From G963668605 sp963668605 (GTDB lineage: Bacteria; Acidobacteriota; Terriglobia; Bryobacterales; Bryobacteraceae), in assembly GCA_963668605.1 (NCBI GenBank), contig OY764903.1:5704001-5768000 (forward strand): a DNA stretch of 64,000 nucleotides, given 5' to 3'. The notes below the pieces were generated by a model. It did no database searches. It was not told where the DNA came from and was given only the letters and a program-made list of their open reading frames with translations. The position numbers and the translations under genes were made by a program. This document shows, piece after piece, positions 41,197 through 50,725 of the stretch (positions within the stretch are counted from its first letter, which is position 1; each line of letters starts with the position of its first letter).

Positions 41197-42786
41197 ATGG
41201 GCAGACCAGGCCAGAAACTCGACCGCCTCGGACTCGCGTCGCAAAGCACGTCGCTATTTGATCAGCCTTCCGCGCAGACTCTGCCCGCCGCCTTCGATCG
41301 CAATTCTCCCGAAGCGTCCTATTGCGCCTCGGTCCCGCTGGAACATCGCAAGCGCTACGCGCAGTTCTTTACGCCGCAACCGATCGCGCGGCTAATGGCG
41401 GAATGGGTCGCCGCGATTGCGCCGGCTACAGTGCTCGATCCCGCCTGCGGCCCCGGCATCTTTCCACGCGTACTGCGGGAATTGTCGCCCGCAGCGCGTA
41501 TCACGGCGGTTGACGTGGACGCCGCCGCCCTAGAAGCCTGCCGTCATTCGCTCCCGCACACCCGGCGTGATCGTTTCGTCGGAACGGACTTCCTGCTCTG
41601 GAAAGATTCCGATCGGTTCGACGGAATCCTCGCAAACCCGCCCTATCTGCGGCACCACGACATCCACTACCCGTTCGATATCTTCGATGAGTTCAGCCGG
41701 CGTGGCGGCGTGCGGCTTTCGCGGCTCTCTAACATCTATGTGCTGTTCGTGATCGAGATCTGCCGGCGTCTCAAACCCGGCGGCCGCGCCGCGATCATCG
41801 TGCCTGGCGAGTGGACGAACGCCAACTTTGGCGGCGCGCTCAAACGCTATTTGCTCTCCAATGGATTGTTGCGCTGGCTGCTCTATTTTTCTCATGCAGG
41901 AAAGCAGTTTGAAGATGCGCTGACCACGGCGGCGATTCTGCTGGTCGAATCGCCGGCTGTTCGGCTTGGAACATTTCAGTCCGTTTACGTCGAAGAGGAC
42001 TGCACGCTGGAACGGGTTCGCGCGGCGCTCGAAGGCTCACAACCCGAACTCGTGCGCACATTCGACAGCGACGCGATGAGCGCCGAAGCCAAGTGGGACG
42101 CTATTCTGCGCTACGGCCCACCGCAGCCACGCCCCGGTTTCGTTCCGCTCTCGGAACTCGCGACCAGCCGGCGCGGCATCGCCACCGGCGCGAACAGTTT
42201 CTTCCATCTCACGCCCGTCGAGGCACGCGAGCACGGAATTCGCCCAGGCAACCTGCTCCCGTGCATTGGAAAAGCCGAGGACGCCCGCGGCGCGATCTTT
42301 TCGCAAGCGGACTTCGACCGGTTGCTGGCTCGCAACCGGCGTTGCCTGCTCTTCGATCTGCGCCGCACTCCCAACGCGCGCGAACAAGCTTACCTTGACG
42401 AAGGGGTACGGCGCGGACTCCCCGAACGCTTTCTGCTCGCCGCGCGCAAGCCCTGGTACACGATGGAGCGCCGCGAGCCGGCGCCCATCTGGGCCGCCGT
42501 CTTCAGCCGCGGTACCCTCCGCTTCGTACTCAATAGCGCTGGCGTCGCCAACCTCTCGACGTTCCACTGCCTCTATCCGAGGAATGCCGGCGCGCACTTC
42601 GCGGCTGCGCTCGCCGCCTGCCTGAACAGCGCCGAGGTGCAGTCCAGCGCTCTGCAGCAGTCTCGCGTGTACGGTGGGGGCCTAAGAAAAGTCGAGCCGC
42701 GCGACCTGCTCGCGATTCAGGTTCCCGATCTGCGCCTTGCTTCCAATGAGACGATAAAACGTCTCGCGGCACAAGCGCTCAAGTAG
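41197..42786 (+). CDS. N-6 adenine DNA methyltransferase, Eco57I/TaqI-like
   Basis: 529 residues. Motif I DPACGPG at residues 81-87 binds S-adenosylmethionine, and catalytic NPPY is at 147-150, so an N6-adenine methyltransferase of the gamma (I then IV) order. The catalytic domain occupies ~40-280. The C-terminal ~240 residues look like a TaqI-type target-recognition domain (KPWYTMERREPAPIW, LNSAGVANLSTFHCLYP). No type II endonuclease domain such as PD-(D/E)XK is recognised. It is either an orphan methyltransferase or a half of a restriction-modification or related system with the preceding gene. Confidence 0.85.
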   Translation: MGRPGQKLDRLGLASQSTSLFDQPSAQTLPAAFDRNSPEASYCASVPLEHRKRYAQFFTPQPIARLMAEWVAAIAPATVLDPACGPGIFPRVLRELSPAARITAVDVDAAALEACRHSLPHTRRDRFVGTDFLLWKDSDRFDGILANPPYLRHHDIHYPFDIFDEFSRRGGVRLSRLSNIYVLFVIEICRRLKPGGRAAIIVPGEWTNANFGGALKRYLLSNGLLRWLLYFSHAGKQFEDALTTAAILLVESPAVRLGTFQSVYVEEDCTLERVRAALEGSQPELVRTFDSDAMSAEAKWDAILRYGPPQPRPGFVPLSELATSRRGIATGANSFFHLTPVEAREHGIRPGNLLPCIGKAEDARGAIFSQADFDRLLARNRRCLLFDLRRTPNAREQAYLDEGVRRGLPERFLLAARKPWYTMERREPAPIWAAVFSRGTLRFVLNSAGVANLSTFHCLYPRNAGAHFAAALAACLNSAEVQSSALQQSRVYGGGLRKVEPRDLLAIQVPDLRLASNETIKRLAAQALK

Positions 42787-42828
42787 TATACTAGTGCCCG
42801 TTTCAGACCTATACGGAAAATTACAACC

Positions 42829-44154
42829 ATGCTGCCTGACTACATCACCAAAACCAAACCTAATCCCACATCGAACCGCGCGCCCTGGTCCAAGAACACG
42901 GCGCCGACTTATGCCGGCATCTTCCTGTGGGTTGTTTTCTACATGAATCTGGCGGACGGTACGATTAGCCGCGCGGGTCTCGGGCTCTGCCTCTTCGCCC
43001 TGCTCGTAGCCGGCCTGCTGTGCTACAAGCTCTACTACTATGTGCCAGCGATGCTCGGCATGAAGACCGGCTACCCGCTTTACGTGGTCGGCAGTTCGAC
43101 GTTCGGAACTACGGGTGGCTTCCTGATGCCGGGTCTGTTGATGGGCCTGCTGCAGGTGGGTTGGTTCTCGGTCGGAACTTTTGTCGCGACCAAGTTCATT
43201 CTCTCCGGATTCGGTTCGAGCGAAGGCCCAGGCACGCTCAGCTTCGCCATCGTGGCGGTTATCTGGGGCTACACTATGGCCTTCGTTGGCGTAAAGGGCA
43301 TCGGCTATGTCTCGCGCGTCGCGCTGTATCTGAACATGATTCCCGCTGTCGTGCTGCTGGTCGTGCTTTACAACACATGGGGCGGCATCGCGCTTTATAC
43401 ACCGGCCAAGAGCGAACCGTGGGCGGCCTTTAGTCTGCTGCTCGCCGCGGTGATCGGCTTCTTCGCCACCGCCGGCGCAGCCGGAGCCGACTTCGGCATG
43501 AACAGCCGCGATGAGAAAGACGTCAGTCTGGGCGGCCTCGTCGGCATCGTTGTCGCAGTGATCTTCGCGGGCGGCCTCCCGCTGCTCGCGGTGGCCGGTG
43601 CGCACGGACTCGATCCCGCGCTCGCCAGTTTCAGTTACGACGCGGTCATCGCAAAGATGGGCGGCTTCCTCGCTCCTGCGATGTTCTTCCTGTTCACTAT
43701 CGCTTCCATCCCGGCGTCCTGCGTCTGCGCCTTCATCGCGAGCAATAGCTTTTCGACAATGATACCGGGCGTGCCGCGCATGGGTTCGACGATGGTCGCC
43801 ATGACGGTCGCGATTATCCTTGCCATCACGGGCATGGCGGCGGACCTGATCGGATTTTTCTCCATCGTCGGCGCTTCTTTCGGACCGATCTGCGGCGCAA
43901 TGGCAGCCGACTACGTGCTTTCCGGCAAGAAATGGGCCGGACCGCGCCAGGGTATCAATTGGGCGGGCTACGGCGCTTGGGCGATCGGCTTCATCGTGGG
44001 CATTCTGCCGTTCCTGCCGCTGCCTGAAGACGTAAAGGGCTACACGCAGCCCGCCGTCGTCTACAGCTTTATCGTGGGCTTCGTGGTGTATGCGGCGCTG
44101 GCCAAGGCGGGTCTCGAACCGGCCGTGGTTGCGATACCCACAGCCAAAGCGTAA
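42829..44154 (+). CDS. NCS1 family nucleobase:cation symporter
   Basis: 441 residues with about twelve hydrophobic helices. The arrangement, including SRAGLGLCLFALLV, GWFSVGTFVATKF, TAGAAGADFGMNSRDEKDV (a substrate-binding region) and GSTMVAMTVAI, resembles the purine-cytosine permease/NCS1 group. It would import purines, cytosine, uracil, allantoin or a related base by sodium or proton symport; the base cannot be read here. A terminator-like hairpin follows. Confidence 0.82.
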   Translation: MLPDYITKTKPNPTSNRAPWSKNTAPTYAGIFLWVVFYMNLADGTISRAGLGLCLFALLVAGLLCYKLYYYVPAMLGMKTGYPLYVVGSSTFGTTGGFLMPGLLMGLLQVGWFSVGTFVATKFILSGFGSSEGPGTLSFAIVAVIWGYTMAFVGVKGIGYVSRVALYLNMIPAVVLLVVLYNTWGGIALYTPAKSEPWAAFSLLLAAVIGFFATAGAAGADFGMNSRDEKDVSLGGLVGIVVAVIFAGGLPLLAVAGAHGLDPALASFSYDAVIAKMGGFLAPAMFFLFTIASIPASCVCAFIASNSFSTMIPGVPRMGSTMVAMTVAIILAITGMAADLIGFFSIVGASFGPICGAMAADYVLSGKKWAGPRQGINWAGYGAWAIGFIVGILPFLPLPEDVKGYTQPAVVYSFIVGFVVYAALAKAGLEPAVVAIPTAKA

Positions 44155-44161
44155 GTTGTGC

Positions 44162-44195
44162 CATGCGCCCGTCCAGCGCGGGCGGGCGCATGTTT
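44162..44195 (+). terminator. Hairpin after the NCS1 transporter gene
   Basis: CATGCGCCCG (44162-44171) pairs with CGGGCGCATG (44183-44192) around an 11-nt loop, followed by TTT. The T-run is short, so termination is probable but not certain. Confidence 0.6.
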
Positions 44196-44212
44196 GCCAC
44201 GCCCATGGAGTT

Positions 44213-44253
44213 TTGGTGTTCGTACGCAATAAGCGTATAATTGTACGTATAAT
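44213..44253 (+). promoter_or_regulatory. Promoter and direct-repeat operator of the MNT/HEPN pair
   Basis: TTGGTG (44213-44218), 17-nt spacer, TATAAT (44236-44241). The octamer CGTATAAT is repeated at 44234-44241 and 44246-44253 (12-bp period), covering the -10 element and the start codon. The expected start site near 44248 leaves almost no leader before ATG 44252. Autorepression is likely. Confidence 0.65.
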
Positions 44254-44896
44254 GCGTAGATCCGCCACACTGGATGCGCTGATCAGCCCCACCAAGCAAC
44301 GTGTGATGACCGCGACGTTGCTCCAACCCGGCCGCTCCTGGTATCTCCACGAATTGGCACGCCACCTCTCGGTTGTGCCTTCCAGCATTCAGCGGGAGTT
44401 GGCGCTTCTGGTCCGTGCCGGGATTCTTACCAGGCGCAAGGATGGCAACCGGGCCTACTTCCAGGCCGACCGTAGCTGTCCGGTGTTCCAGGATCTGTGC
44501 CAACTCCTCGTCAAAACCGTCGCCCTAGTCGATCCGCTTCGTGAGGCGCTCCGATGCTTCGCCAAGAACATTGAAGTCGCTTTCGTCTACGGATCGGTTG
44601 CAGCTTCACAAGAGCGCTCCGACAGCGATGTCGATTTGATGGTGATAGGCTCCGCCAAACTCTCCGATCTTGCGCCGCTGCTGCGCAAGGTCGAGCGGGA
44701 CCTGGGGAGAACCGTCAATCCAACGGTTTACTCCGCCGGAGAATTCTCGAAAAAAGTCAGAGAGGGCAACCACTTTTTGAACACTGTGCTTCAGAGAGAG
44801 ATCTTATTCATCCATGGGACCGGAGAACAGTTGGAAAGACTTGCTGGACGCCCAACGCGTGAAGCCACACAGGACGAGTCCGGAAGAGTTGCATGA
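44252..44896 (+). CDS. MNT-type nucleotidyltransferase with winged-helix domain (antitoxin)
   Basis: 214 residues from ATG 44252. The N-terminal ~75 residues form an ArsR-like winged helix (LHELARHLSVVPSSIQRELALLVRAGILT). A minimal nucleotidyltransferase domain follows with GSVAASQERSDSDVDLMVIG (GS-x10-DxD, residues ~113-132). MNT proteins add nucleotides to their HEPN partner toxin and neutralise it. Winged-helix fusions fit autoregulation. It overlaps the HEPN gene. Confidence 0.85.
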   Translation: MRRSATLDALISPTKQRVMTATLLQPGRSWYLHELARHLSVVPSSIQRELALLVRAGILTRRKDGNRAYFQADRSCPVFQDLCQLLVKTVALVDPLREALRCFAKNIEVAFVYGSVAASQERSDSDVDLMVIGSAKLSDLAPLLRKVERDLGRTVNPTVYSAGEFSKKVREGNHFLNTVLQREILFIHGTGEQLERLAGRPTREATQDESGRVA

Positions 44897-45269
44897 TCTT
44901 CGCGGCATCGTTGAGCGAGACCTCAAAGATGCTTCGATCGAGGAACTCTCAGCGGACCGGCGCTTCGCGACAGCCTATAACGCCGTCCTCCAACTGGCCA
45001 AGATGGTCTTAGCGTGCACCGGATATCGGGTCACAGGGATCGGGCACCATCTGACGACATTCGAGGCTCTGGAACTCGCGATCGGTCCATCAGCCGCCGA
45101 CCTATGCGCGTATTTCGACACATGCCGCCGTAAGCGGAATCAGGTGGACTACGACTTCACGGACGCAGCAACAGAGACTGAGGCGCTGGAACTCATAGAA
45201 AAGGCGCATGAGTTCAACGGACTCGTCGAAGTCTGGATTCGCAAAACTCACCCAGCCTATGGGATCTGA
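44814..45269 (+). CDS. HEPN domain protein (toxin of MNT/HEPN pair)
   Basis: 151 residues, helical. The HEPN RNase motif region appears as CRRKRNQVDYD near residue 100: the first arginine and N-x3-D/Y pattern fit the variant HEPN motif R-N-x3-D/Y rather than the classic R-x4-H. The long helices with LQLAKMVLACTGYR are family-like. It would be an RNA-cleaving toxin controlled by the MNT protein. Start: ATG 44814 overlaps MNT by 83 nt; GTG 44859 (overlap 38 nt) is an equal alternative. Confidence 0.8.
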   Translation: MGPENSWKDLLDAQRVKPHRTSPEELHDLRGIVERDLKDASIEELSADRRFATAYNAVLQLAKMVLACTGYRVTGIGHHLTTFEALELAIGPSAADLCAYFDTCRRKRNQVDYDFTDAATETEALELIEKAHEFNGLVEVWIRKTHPAYGI

Positions 45270-45277
45270 GCTTGTAG

Positions 45278-46609
45278 CTAGCGCGTCAGTTTGTAGTCCG
45301 GTACCTTAACCTTCACCACCACCGGCGTGCTCTTGAAGCCGAACTGCTTACGCAGTTGGTTGATTAGAAACCGCTCGGCGGAGAAGTGCAGGGGTTTCTT
45401 CTTGTCGGTGAACATGACAAACGTCGGCGGGCGGATGGAGGCCTGCGTGATGTACTTCACCTTGACGTCGGTCTCGAACTTTAGCTTCTCGACGAAGCGG
45501 TTGAGCTCGCCCGTCGTAACGCGTTTCGACGCGGATTCATACGCTTCGCGGATCAGCCCGAAGAGCTTGTCCACGTTCGTTCCCTTGCTCGCTGTGGTGA
45601 ACAGCACCGGCGCGTAATCCAGAAACTTGAACTGGTCGCGGACCTCTTCGGTCGCGATCGTGTGGTTCTTCTGCTTGCTGATGTCCCACTTGTTCACGCA
45701 GATGATCAGAGCGCGGCCATCTTCGTGTGCATAGCCTGCCACTGTGGCGTCCGTGCCAGTTACGCCCTCTTCGGCGTCGGTCACCAGCACAACGACATGC
45801 GCCATGCGGATCTGGCGGCGCGCCATCACGACGCTGAGCTTCTCCGCCATCATCTTGGTCTTGCCCTTGCGGCGGATGCCGGCCGTGTCGACAAAGACAT
45901 ATTTGACGCCGTCGCGTTCCAATGTTTCGTCCACGGCGTCGCGCGTCGTGCCAGAGATGGGAGAGACGATGCAGCGCTCCTCGCCCACCAGCGCATTCAG
46001 CAGCGTCGACTTGCCCACGTTCGGGCGTCCGATGATGGCTACTTTGATGCCCTGGAACTTCTCATCTTCCTCGGATTCCGGTTTCTCTTCCTCGACCGGG
46101 AAGGACGCAGTCACGTGCTCCATCATCTCGCCGATGCCATGGCGGTGCTCGGCGGAGATGGGGAACAGATCTTTGAAGCCGAGTTCGTGAAAGTTGTGCG
46201 CGAGGTTCGCGCGCGCCTCGGCGTCGATCTTGTTGACGGCCAGCGTGACGGGCTTGTTGAGCTTGCGCAGCATCTTCGCCAGTTCGCGGTCCGCCCCAGT
46301 GATCTCGCTACGCCCGTCGATCAGGAAGATGATCTGGGCGGCCATATCGAGCGCCACCCGGGCCTGCTTGAGAATGTTCGACGGGATCAGCTCATCGTCA
46401 TTCGTGATGATGCCACCCGTGTCGATCAATTCAAAGCGGTGCCCCCGATAGGCGGCGTCGCTGTGGTTACGGTCGCGCGTGATTCCCGGTTCATCGCCAA
46501 CGATGGCTTTTCTCTGACCCGTGATCGCGTTAAAAAGCGTGGATTTTCCGACGTTAGGCCTGCCCACGATTACTACTACAGGCAACCCTTCAAGCTGCGG
46601 CATGTTCAC
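45278..46609 (-). CDS. der: Ribosome biogenesis GTPase Der
   Basis: 443 residues with two tandem GTPase domains. Walker A GRPNVGKSTLFN (near residue 17) and GRPNVGKSTLLN (~194), each followed by DTGG/DTAG switch motifs, NKID and NKWD base-specificity motifs, and a C-terminal KH-like domain (~350-443). Der (EngA) acts in 50S assembly and is near-universal in bacteria. Single housekeeping gene, start ATG 46609. Confidence 0.97.
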   Translation of the reverse strand: MNMPQLEGLPVVVIVGRPNVGKSTLFNAITGQRKAIVGDEPGITRDRNHSDAAYRGHRFELIDTGGIITNDDELIPSNILKQARVALDMAAQIIFLIDGRSEITGADRELAKMLRKLNKPVTLAVNKIDAEARANLAHNFHELGFKDLFPISAEHRHGIGEMMEHVTASFPVEEEKPESEEDEKFQGIKVAIIGRPNVGKSTLLNALVGEERCIVSPISGTTRDAVDETLERDGVKYVFVDTAGIRRKGKTKMMAEKLSVVMARRQIRMAHVVVLVTDAEEGVTGTDATVAGYAHEDGRALIICVNKWDISKQKNHTIATEEVRDQFKFLDYAPVLFTTASKGTNVDKLFGLIREAYESASKRVTTGELNRFVEKLKFETDVKVKYITQASIRPPTFVMFTDKKKPLHFSAERFLINQLRKQFGFKSTPVVVKVKVPDYKLTR

Positions 46610-46738
46610 TACAATGATAGCAGCCGCGCAAAATGGATCGCCTTGGCGCCGATTTTAAGCTCTTCCGGTACCGTTCTTCCGCGTCTGCAAAGACGCTATC
46701 GTCCGCCCGAGTTCAGCGGAAAGACAGATCTCTCTTCG

Positions 46739-46768
46739 ATTGACTTGCTGAAGGACGAAGTAGTATAT
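46739..46768 (+). promoter_or_regulatory. Candidate promoter of the TonB-dependent receptor gene
   Basis: TTGACT (46739-46744), 18-nt spacer, TATATT (46763-46768), about 55 nt before the ATG at 46825. A good fit to a sigma-70 promoter in an otherwise GC-rich gap. Confidence 0.55.
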
Positions 46769-46824
46769 TCCGTCAGACGCATTACAGTGACTCCTCGCTG
46801 AATGGCTCCGAAAGAGGCAACTGA

Positions 46825-49800
46825 ATGAGACAGGTTCTCAGACTGCAAGAACTCCTCCTGGCTGGTGCGCAGAGCATCGCACTGGCATTGACGCTCGGCG
46901 CATGCGCCTGGGCGCAGGTTTCCAGCGGGACGCTCACGGGTCTCGCCTCCGATGCACAGGGGGCGCGAGTCCCGAGCGTGGAGCTCAAGCTCACGAGCGA
47001 AGACACCGGCGTCCTCTACAGCGCCACATCAAACGAAGCTGGTGAGTACACCTTTTCGCTGCTGCCTTCCGGACGTTACAGATTGAACGTGGAGCGCGCC
47101 GGCTTCCAGACCATCTCGCGGACGGGCATCGTTATGGAACTGGGCCGCACTGTGCGTCTGGACATCACGCTCACCGTAGGCCAGGTTACAGAAGCGATCC
47201 AGGTTTCGGGCGCTCCTCCGATGCTCGAATCGGAAAACGCGACCATCGGCCAGTTCATCGAGAACAAAACGATCCTCGATATGCCGCTGAATGGCCGCCG
47301 GGTGGGGGATTTGCTGGGAATGATGGGGAACTCGGTGTACATCCAGGGCGACGTCATCCGCCCGCGTGTGGTGATCGCCGGTGGTCGCGCCGACCAGCAG
47401 CAGTGGTTTCTCGATGGGGTGAACGCATCGAACATCGCGCTCGAAGTTTCCCAGGTGCTCTTCAACCCGCCCGTGGAAGCGGTTCAGGAGATGATGGTGC
47501 ACCAGAGTAACTATTCGGCCGAGATTGGCAACACCAGCGGCGGAGCCATCACCATGACCACCAAATCCGGCACCAACAAGTTCACCGGGTTGGCCTACGA
47601 GTACGTGCGCAACGATGTCTTCGACGCGCGCAATTTTTTCTCGGCCTCGAAACCCCCGCTGCGCTGGAACATGTTCGGAGGCGCTGCCGGCGGGCCGATC
47701 ATCAAGAACCGGACCTTCTTTTTTTCCCACATCGAAGTGCAGCGGCAACGCATCGGCGTCGTGCGGCTGTCCACCGTCCCCACGGACCTTCAGAGGCGAG
47801 GCGATCTTTCGGCAACGCTTACCGCGGCGGGCGCTCTGGTCAGAATCTACGACCCGGCCACGCAGCGCCCCGATCCGGCGAATCCAAACAACGTCATCCG
47901 GACCCAGTTTCCGGGCAATGTGATTCCGGCCAGCCGCATCGATCCGGTGGCCGCGAAACTGGCGGCGCTGTATCCGCTTCCCAACCGGGCCGCCAGCAAT
48001 CTTGCCGGTGCGAACAACTTCGGCGGCAACGCCACGACCGGGCTCAATACGAACACTTGGACCACCAAAGTGGATCACATCCTCACGGAAAAGGACCGCA
48101 TCAGCGTCCGTTACCTGTTCAACGATTTCCCCAATTTCAATACGACGGTCTTTCCTGAACCCGCCGCGGACCCCAACGGCAACCATGCGGATCGCCGCGC
48201 GCAAAGCCTGCTGTTCAATTACATGCGAACCTTCACGCCGAGGTTTGTGAGTGATTTCCGCTTCAACTGGCAGCCTCGCAGCAACCACAACCAGTCTATG
48301 GGACTTGGCGACGGCTGGCCGACGAAGCTGGGACTGAAAGGGGTTTCCGACCGGGCGTTTCCGCGAGTCAACACTTCCGGCTTCGTCGCCATGGGACCCG
48401 CTACCCAGGAGCGGCTGCAGACTCCCATCCACGATACGCACATAGTCGAATCAGCTTCGTGGTTCCGAGGCAATCATTCGCTGAAGTTCGGCGGCGAACT
48501 CCGGCTCTCCAGAAACGTCGATTTGTTTGACGCGCAGATCTCCGGCCAACTCACCTTTAACGTGCAGCCGACTGCCCAGCCCGGCGTGAACAACACCGGC
48601 AACGGCCTCGCAAGCATGCTGATCGGCATTCCGATGAGCGCTACGGTCAGGTCAACCGACCTTCTGGACCGCCGTGCGAAATACTACGCGCTGTTCATGC
48701 AGGACGACTGGAAAGTGACTCCCAACCTGACACTCAATCTCGGACTGCGCTGGGACGCGCACACGCCCAGGATCGACGTAGGGAACCGGCAGAACGGCTT
48801 CGACTTCAGCCGCATCAACCCGGTGTCCGGCACGCCGGGCGTGATCACCTTTGCGGGACTCGACGGGCTCGGCGCTCAAGTCTATAACGGCGACTATAAC
48901 AACTTCGCTCCGCGTTTTGGTTTTGCCTGGAAACCTTTCGGCATTCAAAAAACGGTGACACGCGGGGGATACGGGATCTTTTTTGGCCCGCCGCTGCCAG
49001 GCTCGAACTCCACAAGTGCGGGCTTCGAGAGCAGCGGAGATTTCCAGTCGCCGGACAACGGCATTACCGCTCCCTTCTACCTTCGTGACGGCTTCCCGGA
49101 TTATGCTCGCACTCCCATCGATTCCGGCTTCGGCGCGGTGAAGGTTGGGCAGGCGGTAAAATTCGCGCCGGAGTTCATTGCGGCGAACCGCCGGCTCGGC
49201 TACACCCAACAGTTCAATTTCTCTGTCCAGCAAACGCTGGGTTGGAGAGTGATTCTCGAGGCCGGTTACATTGGCACTCTGGGACACAAGCTGAATGGGC
49301 CGGACGTGAACGTCAACCAGGTGCGGCCCGAAAACGTGCGATCCGGCAACACTCAGGTGCTGCGCCCGCTGCCACAATTCGGGAATGTGACGTCGGTGGC
49401 TCCCATGTGGGGAAACTCCAGCTACCACGCGATGAACATCAAGGTCGAGAAGCGCTTCTCCAACGGGGTGAATTTCCTGGCCAATTACACCTACTCGAAA
49501 TTCATCGACGACGTACAAGCCGGCTACGAGTCCGGCGCGACCACCGCAATGCAGAACTATTACGATCTCCGCTCTGAAAAGTCGCTGTCGGGCAATGACG
49601 TGAGGAACCGCTTTGTCTGGAGTTCGGTGTACGAGCTTCCCTTTGGGAAAGCCCGTAAGTGGATGAACAAGGGAGCCACGGCGGTCCTGCTGGGAGGCTG
49701 GAACGTCAGCGGCATTGTAACGCTGCAGGATGGCAGTCCGTACGGATTGGCGACACAGAGCAACACCACGAACATGTTCACGCCCGGGCCGCAGCGCGTG

Positions 49801-50136
49801 AACGTACTCCGCAATCCCGCGTTGCCCAAAGGAGAACAGACGCTCGACCGCTGGTTCGACACGTCCGCGGTCGCCGCGCCCGCAGCGCTGACCTTTGGCA
49901 ACTCCAGCCGCTCGCTCCTCACCGGACCGGGTTTGGCCAACTTCGACTTCTCGTTGCTCAAGGCTTTCCAGTTCGCGGAACGCTTCAACCTGCAATTTCG
50001 CGTCGAGGCGTTCAACGCCTTCAACCGCGCCAACTTCGACGAACCAGGGCGCAGTCTCGGCGCACCGGCGTTTGGCGTGATCGGCTCGGCGAGAGCGGGA
50101 CGCACCATCCAGTTGGGCATTAAGACGACGTTTTGA
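46825..50136 (+). CDS. Oar-type TonB-dependent outer-membrane receptor
   Basis: 1103 residues. Signal peptide of ~29 residues (LGACAWA), a carboxypeptidase-regulatory-like domain (~34-110: SGTLTGLASDAQGARVPSVELKL, YTFSLLPSGRYRLNVERAGF), a plug domain (NGRRVGDLLG, then GGRADQQQWFLDG) and a large beta-barrel ending TIQLGIKTTF with terminal Phe. Barrel strand motifs such as APRFGFAWKPFG and GYIGTLGHKLNG are as in Oar proteins. It imports an unknown, probably glycan or protein-derived, ligand with TonB-ExbBD. Large copies of this family are typical of Acidobacteriota. Confidence 0.93.
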   Translation: MRQVLRLQELLLAGAQSIALALTLGACAWAQVSSGTLTGLASDAQGARVPSVELKLTSEDTGVLYSATSNEAGEYTFSLLPSGRYRLNVERAGFQTISRTGIVMELGRTVRLDITLTVGQVTEAIQVSGAPPMLESENATIGQFIENKTILDMPLNGRRVGDLLGMMGNSVYIQGDVIRPRVVIAGGRADQQQWFLDGVNASNIALEVSQVLFNPPVEAVQEMMVHQSNYSAEIGNTSGGAITMTTKSGTNKFTGLAYEYVRNDVFDARNFFSASKPPLRWNMFGGAAGGPIIKNRTFFFSHIEVQRQRIGVVRLSTVPTDLQRRGDLSATLTAAGALVRIYDPATQRPDPANPNNVIRTQFPGNVIPASRIDPVAAKLAALYPLPNRAASNLAGANNFGGNATTGLNTNTWTTKVDHILTEKDRISVRYLFNDFPNFNTTVFPEPAADPNGNHADRRAQSLLFNYMRTFTPRFVSDFRFNWQPRSNHNQSMGLGDGWPTKLGLKGVSDRAFPRVNTSGFVAMGPATQERLQTPIHDTHIVESASWFRGNHSLKFGGELRLSRNVDLFDAQISGQLTFNVQPTAQPGVNNTGNGLASMLIGIPMSATVRSTDLLDRRAKYYALFMQDDWKVTPNLTLNLGLRWDAHTPRIDVGNRQNGFDFSRINPVSGTPGVITFAGLDGLGAQVYNGDYNNFAPRFGFAWKPFGIQKTVTRGGYGIFFGPPLPGSNSTSAGFESSGDFQSPDNGITAPFYLRDGFPDYARTPIDSGFGAVKVGQAVKFAPEFIAANRRLGYTQQFNFSVQQTLGWRVILEAGYIGTLGHKLNGPDVNVNQVRPENVRSGNTQVLRPLPQFGNVTSVAPMWGNSSYHAMNIKVEKRFSNGVNFLANYTYSKFIDDVQAGYESGATTAMQNYYDLRSEKSLSGNDVRNRFVWSSVYELPFGKARKWMNKGATAVLLGGWNVSGIVTLQDGSPYGLATQSNTTNMFTPGPQRVNVLRNPALPKGEQTLDRWFDTSAVAAPAALTFGNSSRSLLTGPGLANFDFSLLKAFQFAERFNLQFRVEAFNAFNRANFDEPGRSLGAPAFGVIGSARAGRTIQLGIKTTF

Positions 50137-50725
50137 GTGAAGGGTTCGACGACGGGATCGAGGCGGCACTCGGAACAGCGGGCAAGTGCCACGTCATCGA
50201 CATCAAAAAACGCTGCCTGAAAAGCCGCGATTCTGTTGCTACTTGATTCTCGATTATTTGGCAAGGGCAATTTCGAATCCAACTACCGATATGGGCAAGC
50301 TGATGAAACAGTGGCCCAGTCTCTCGAACGCTTTCGAGCCTATCAGGACGGAAATGCAGAAAGGGACGACTTTATTGCGGATTCACGTCGACACGTTCAT
50401 GCCCGCCGTCGTTGCGATGCTGCAAAAGTTGTCCGCCGGAAGCGACCCATCCGGCGCAACTATTTGGCCCCGGTGAGCCCTTCCTGCAATTAAATGAGTA
50501 AGTAACGGAGATCCCCACCGCGTTGGTCGAAAGCGTGCTCGCGAGAATCCAGGCGAGAACCAAGCAGTAGAGGTGTACCCAGTTCCTCGGTTCGCCAGGG
50601 AATTGGGCCAGGCCGCAGCAGATCCTTGTGATTCGTATTCGCGAACGGCCTATGCTTCGGGTAAGCTATTGGATTCGCGACTCTCATGGCGATTCCCAGA
50701 TAGTCAGAAGAAAAGGTATTGACTC
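50137..50725. other. Intergenic region without recognised gene
   Basis: A 589-nt region between the receptor and the first sulfatase. Short readings exist in several frames but none shows a signal peptide, ribosome binding site or family motif. It probably holds the sulfatase promoter; I see no strong consensus promoter. No repeat of the 204-bp or 51-bp types was seen. Confidence 0.5.

Noticed and set aside
42682..44388. Minus-strand reading of 568 codons over the NCS1 transporter gene
   Set aside because: Low-complexity, charged composition and full antisense overlap with a well-supported membrane transporter.
48652..50169. Minus-strand reading of 505 codons within the TonB receptor gene
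   Set aside because: Antisense to the barrel of a clear Oar-type receptor; no family features.
50186..50563. Small genes in the gap before the first sulfatase
   Set aside because: Readings lack start signals and composition typical of genes in this genome and share no recognisable motif.
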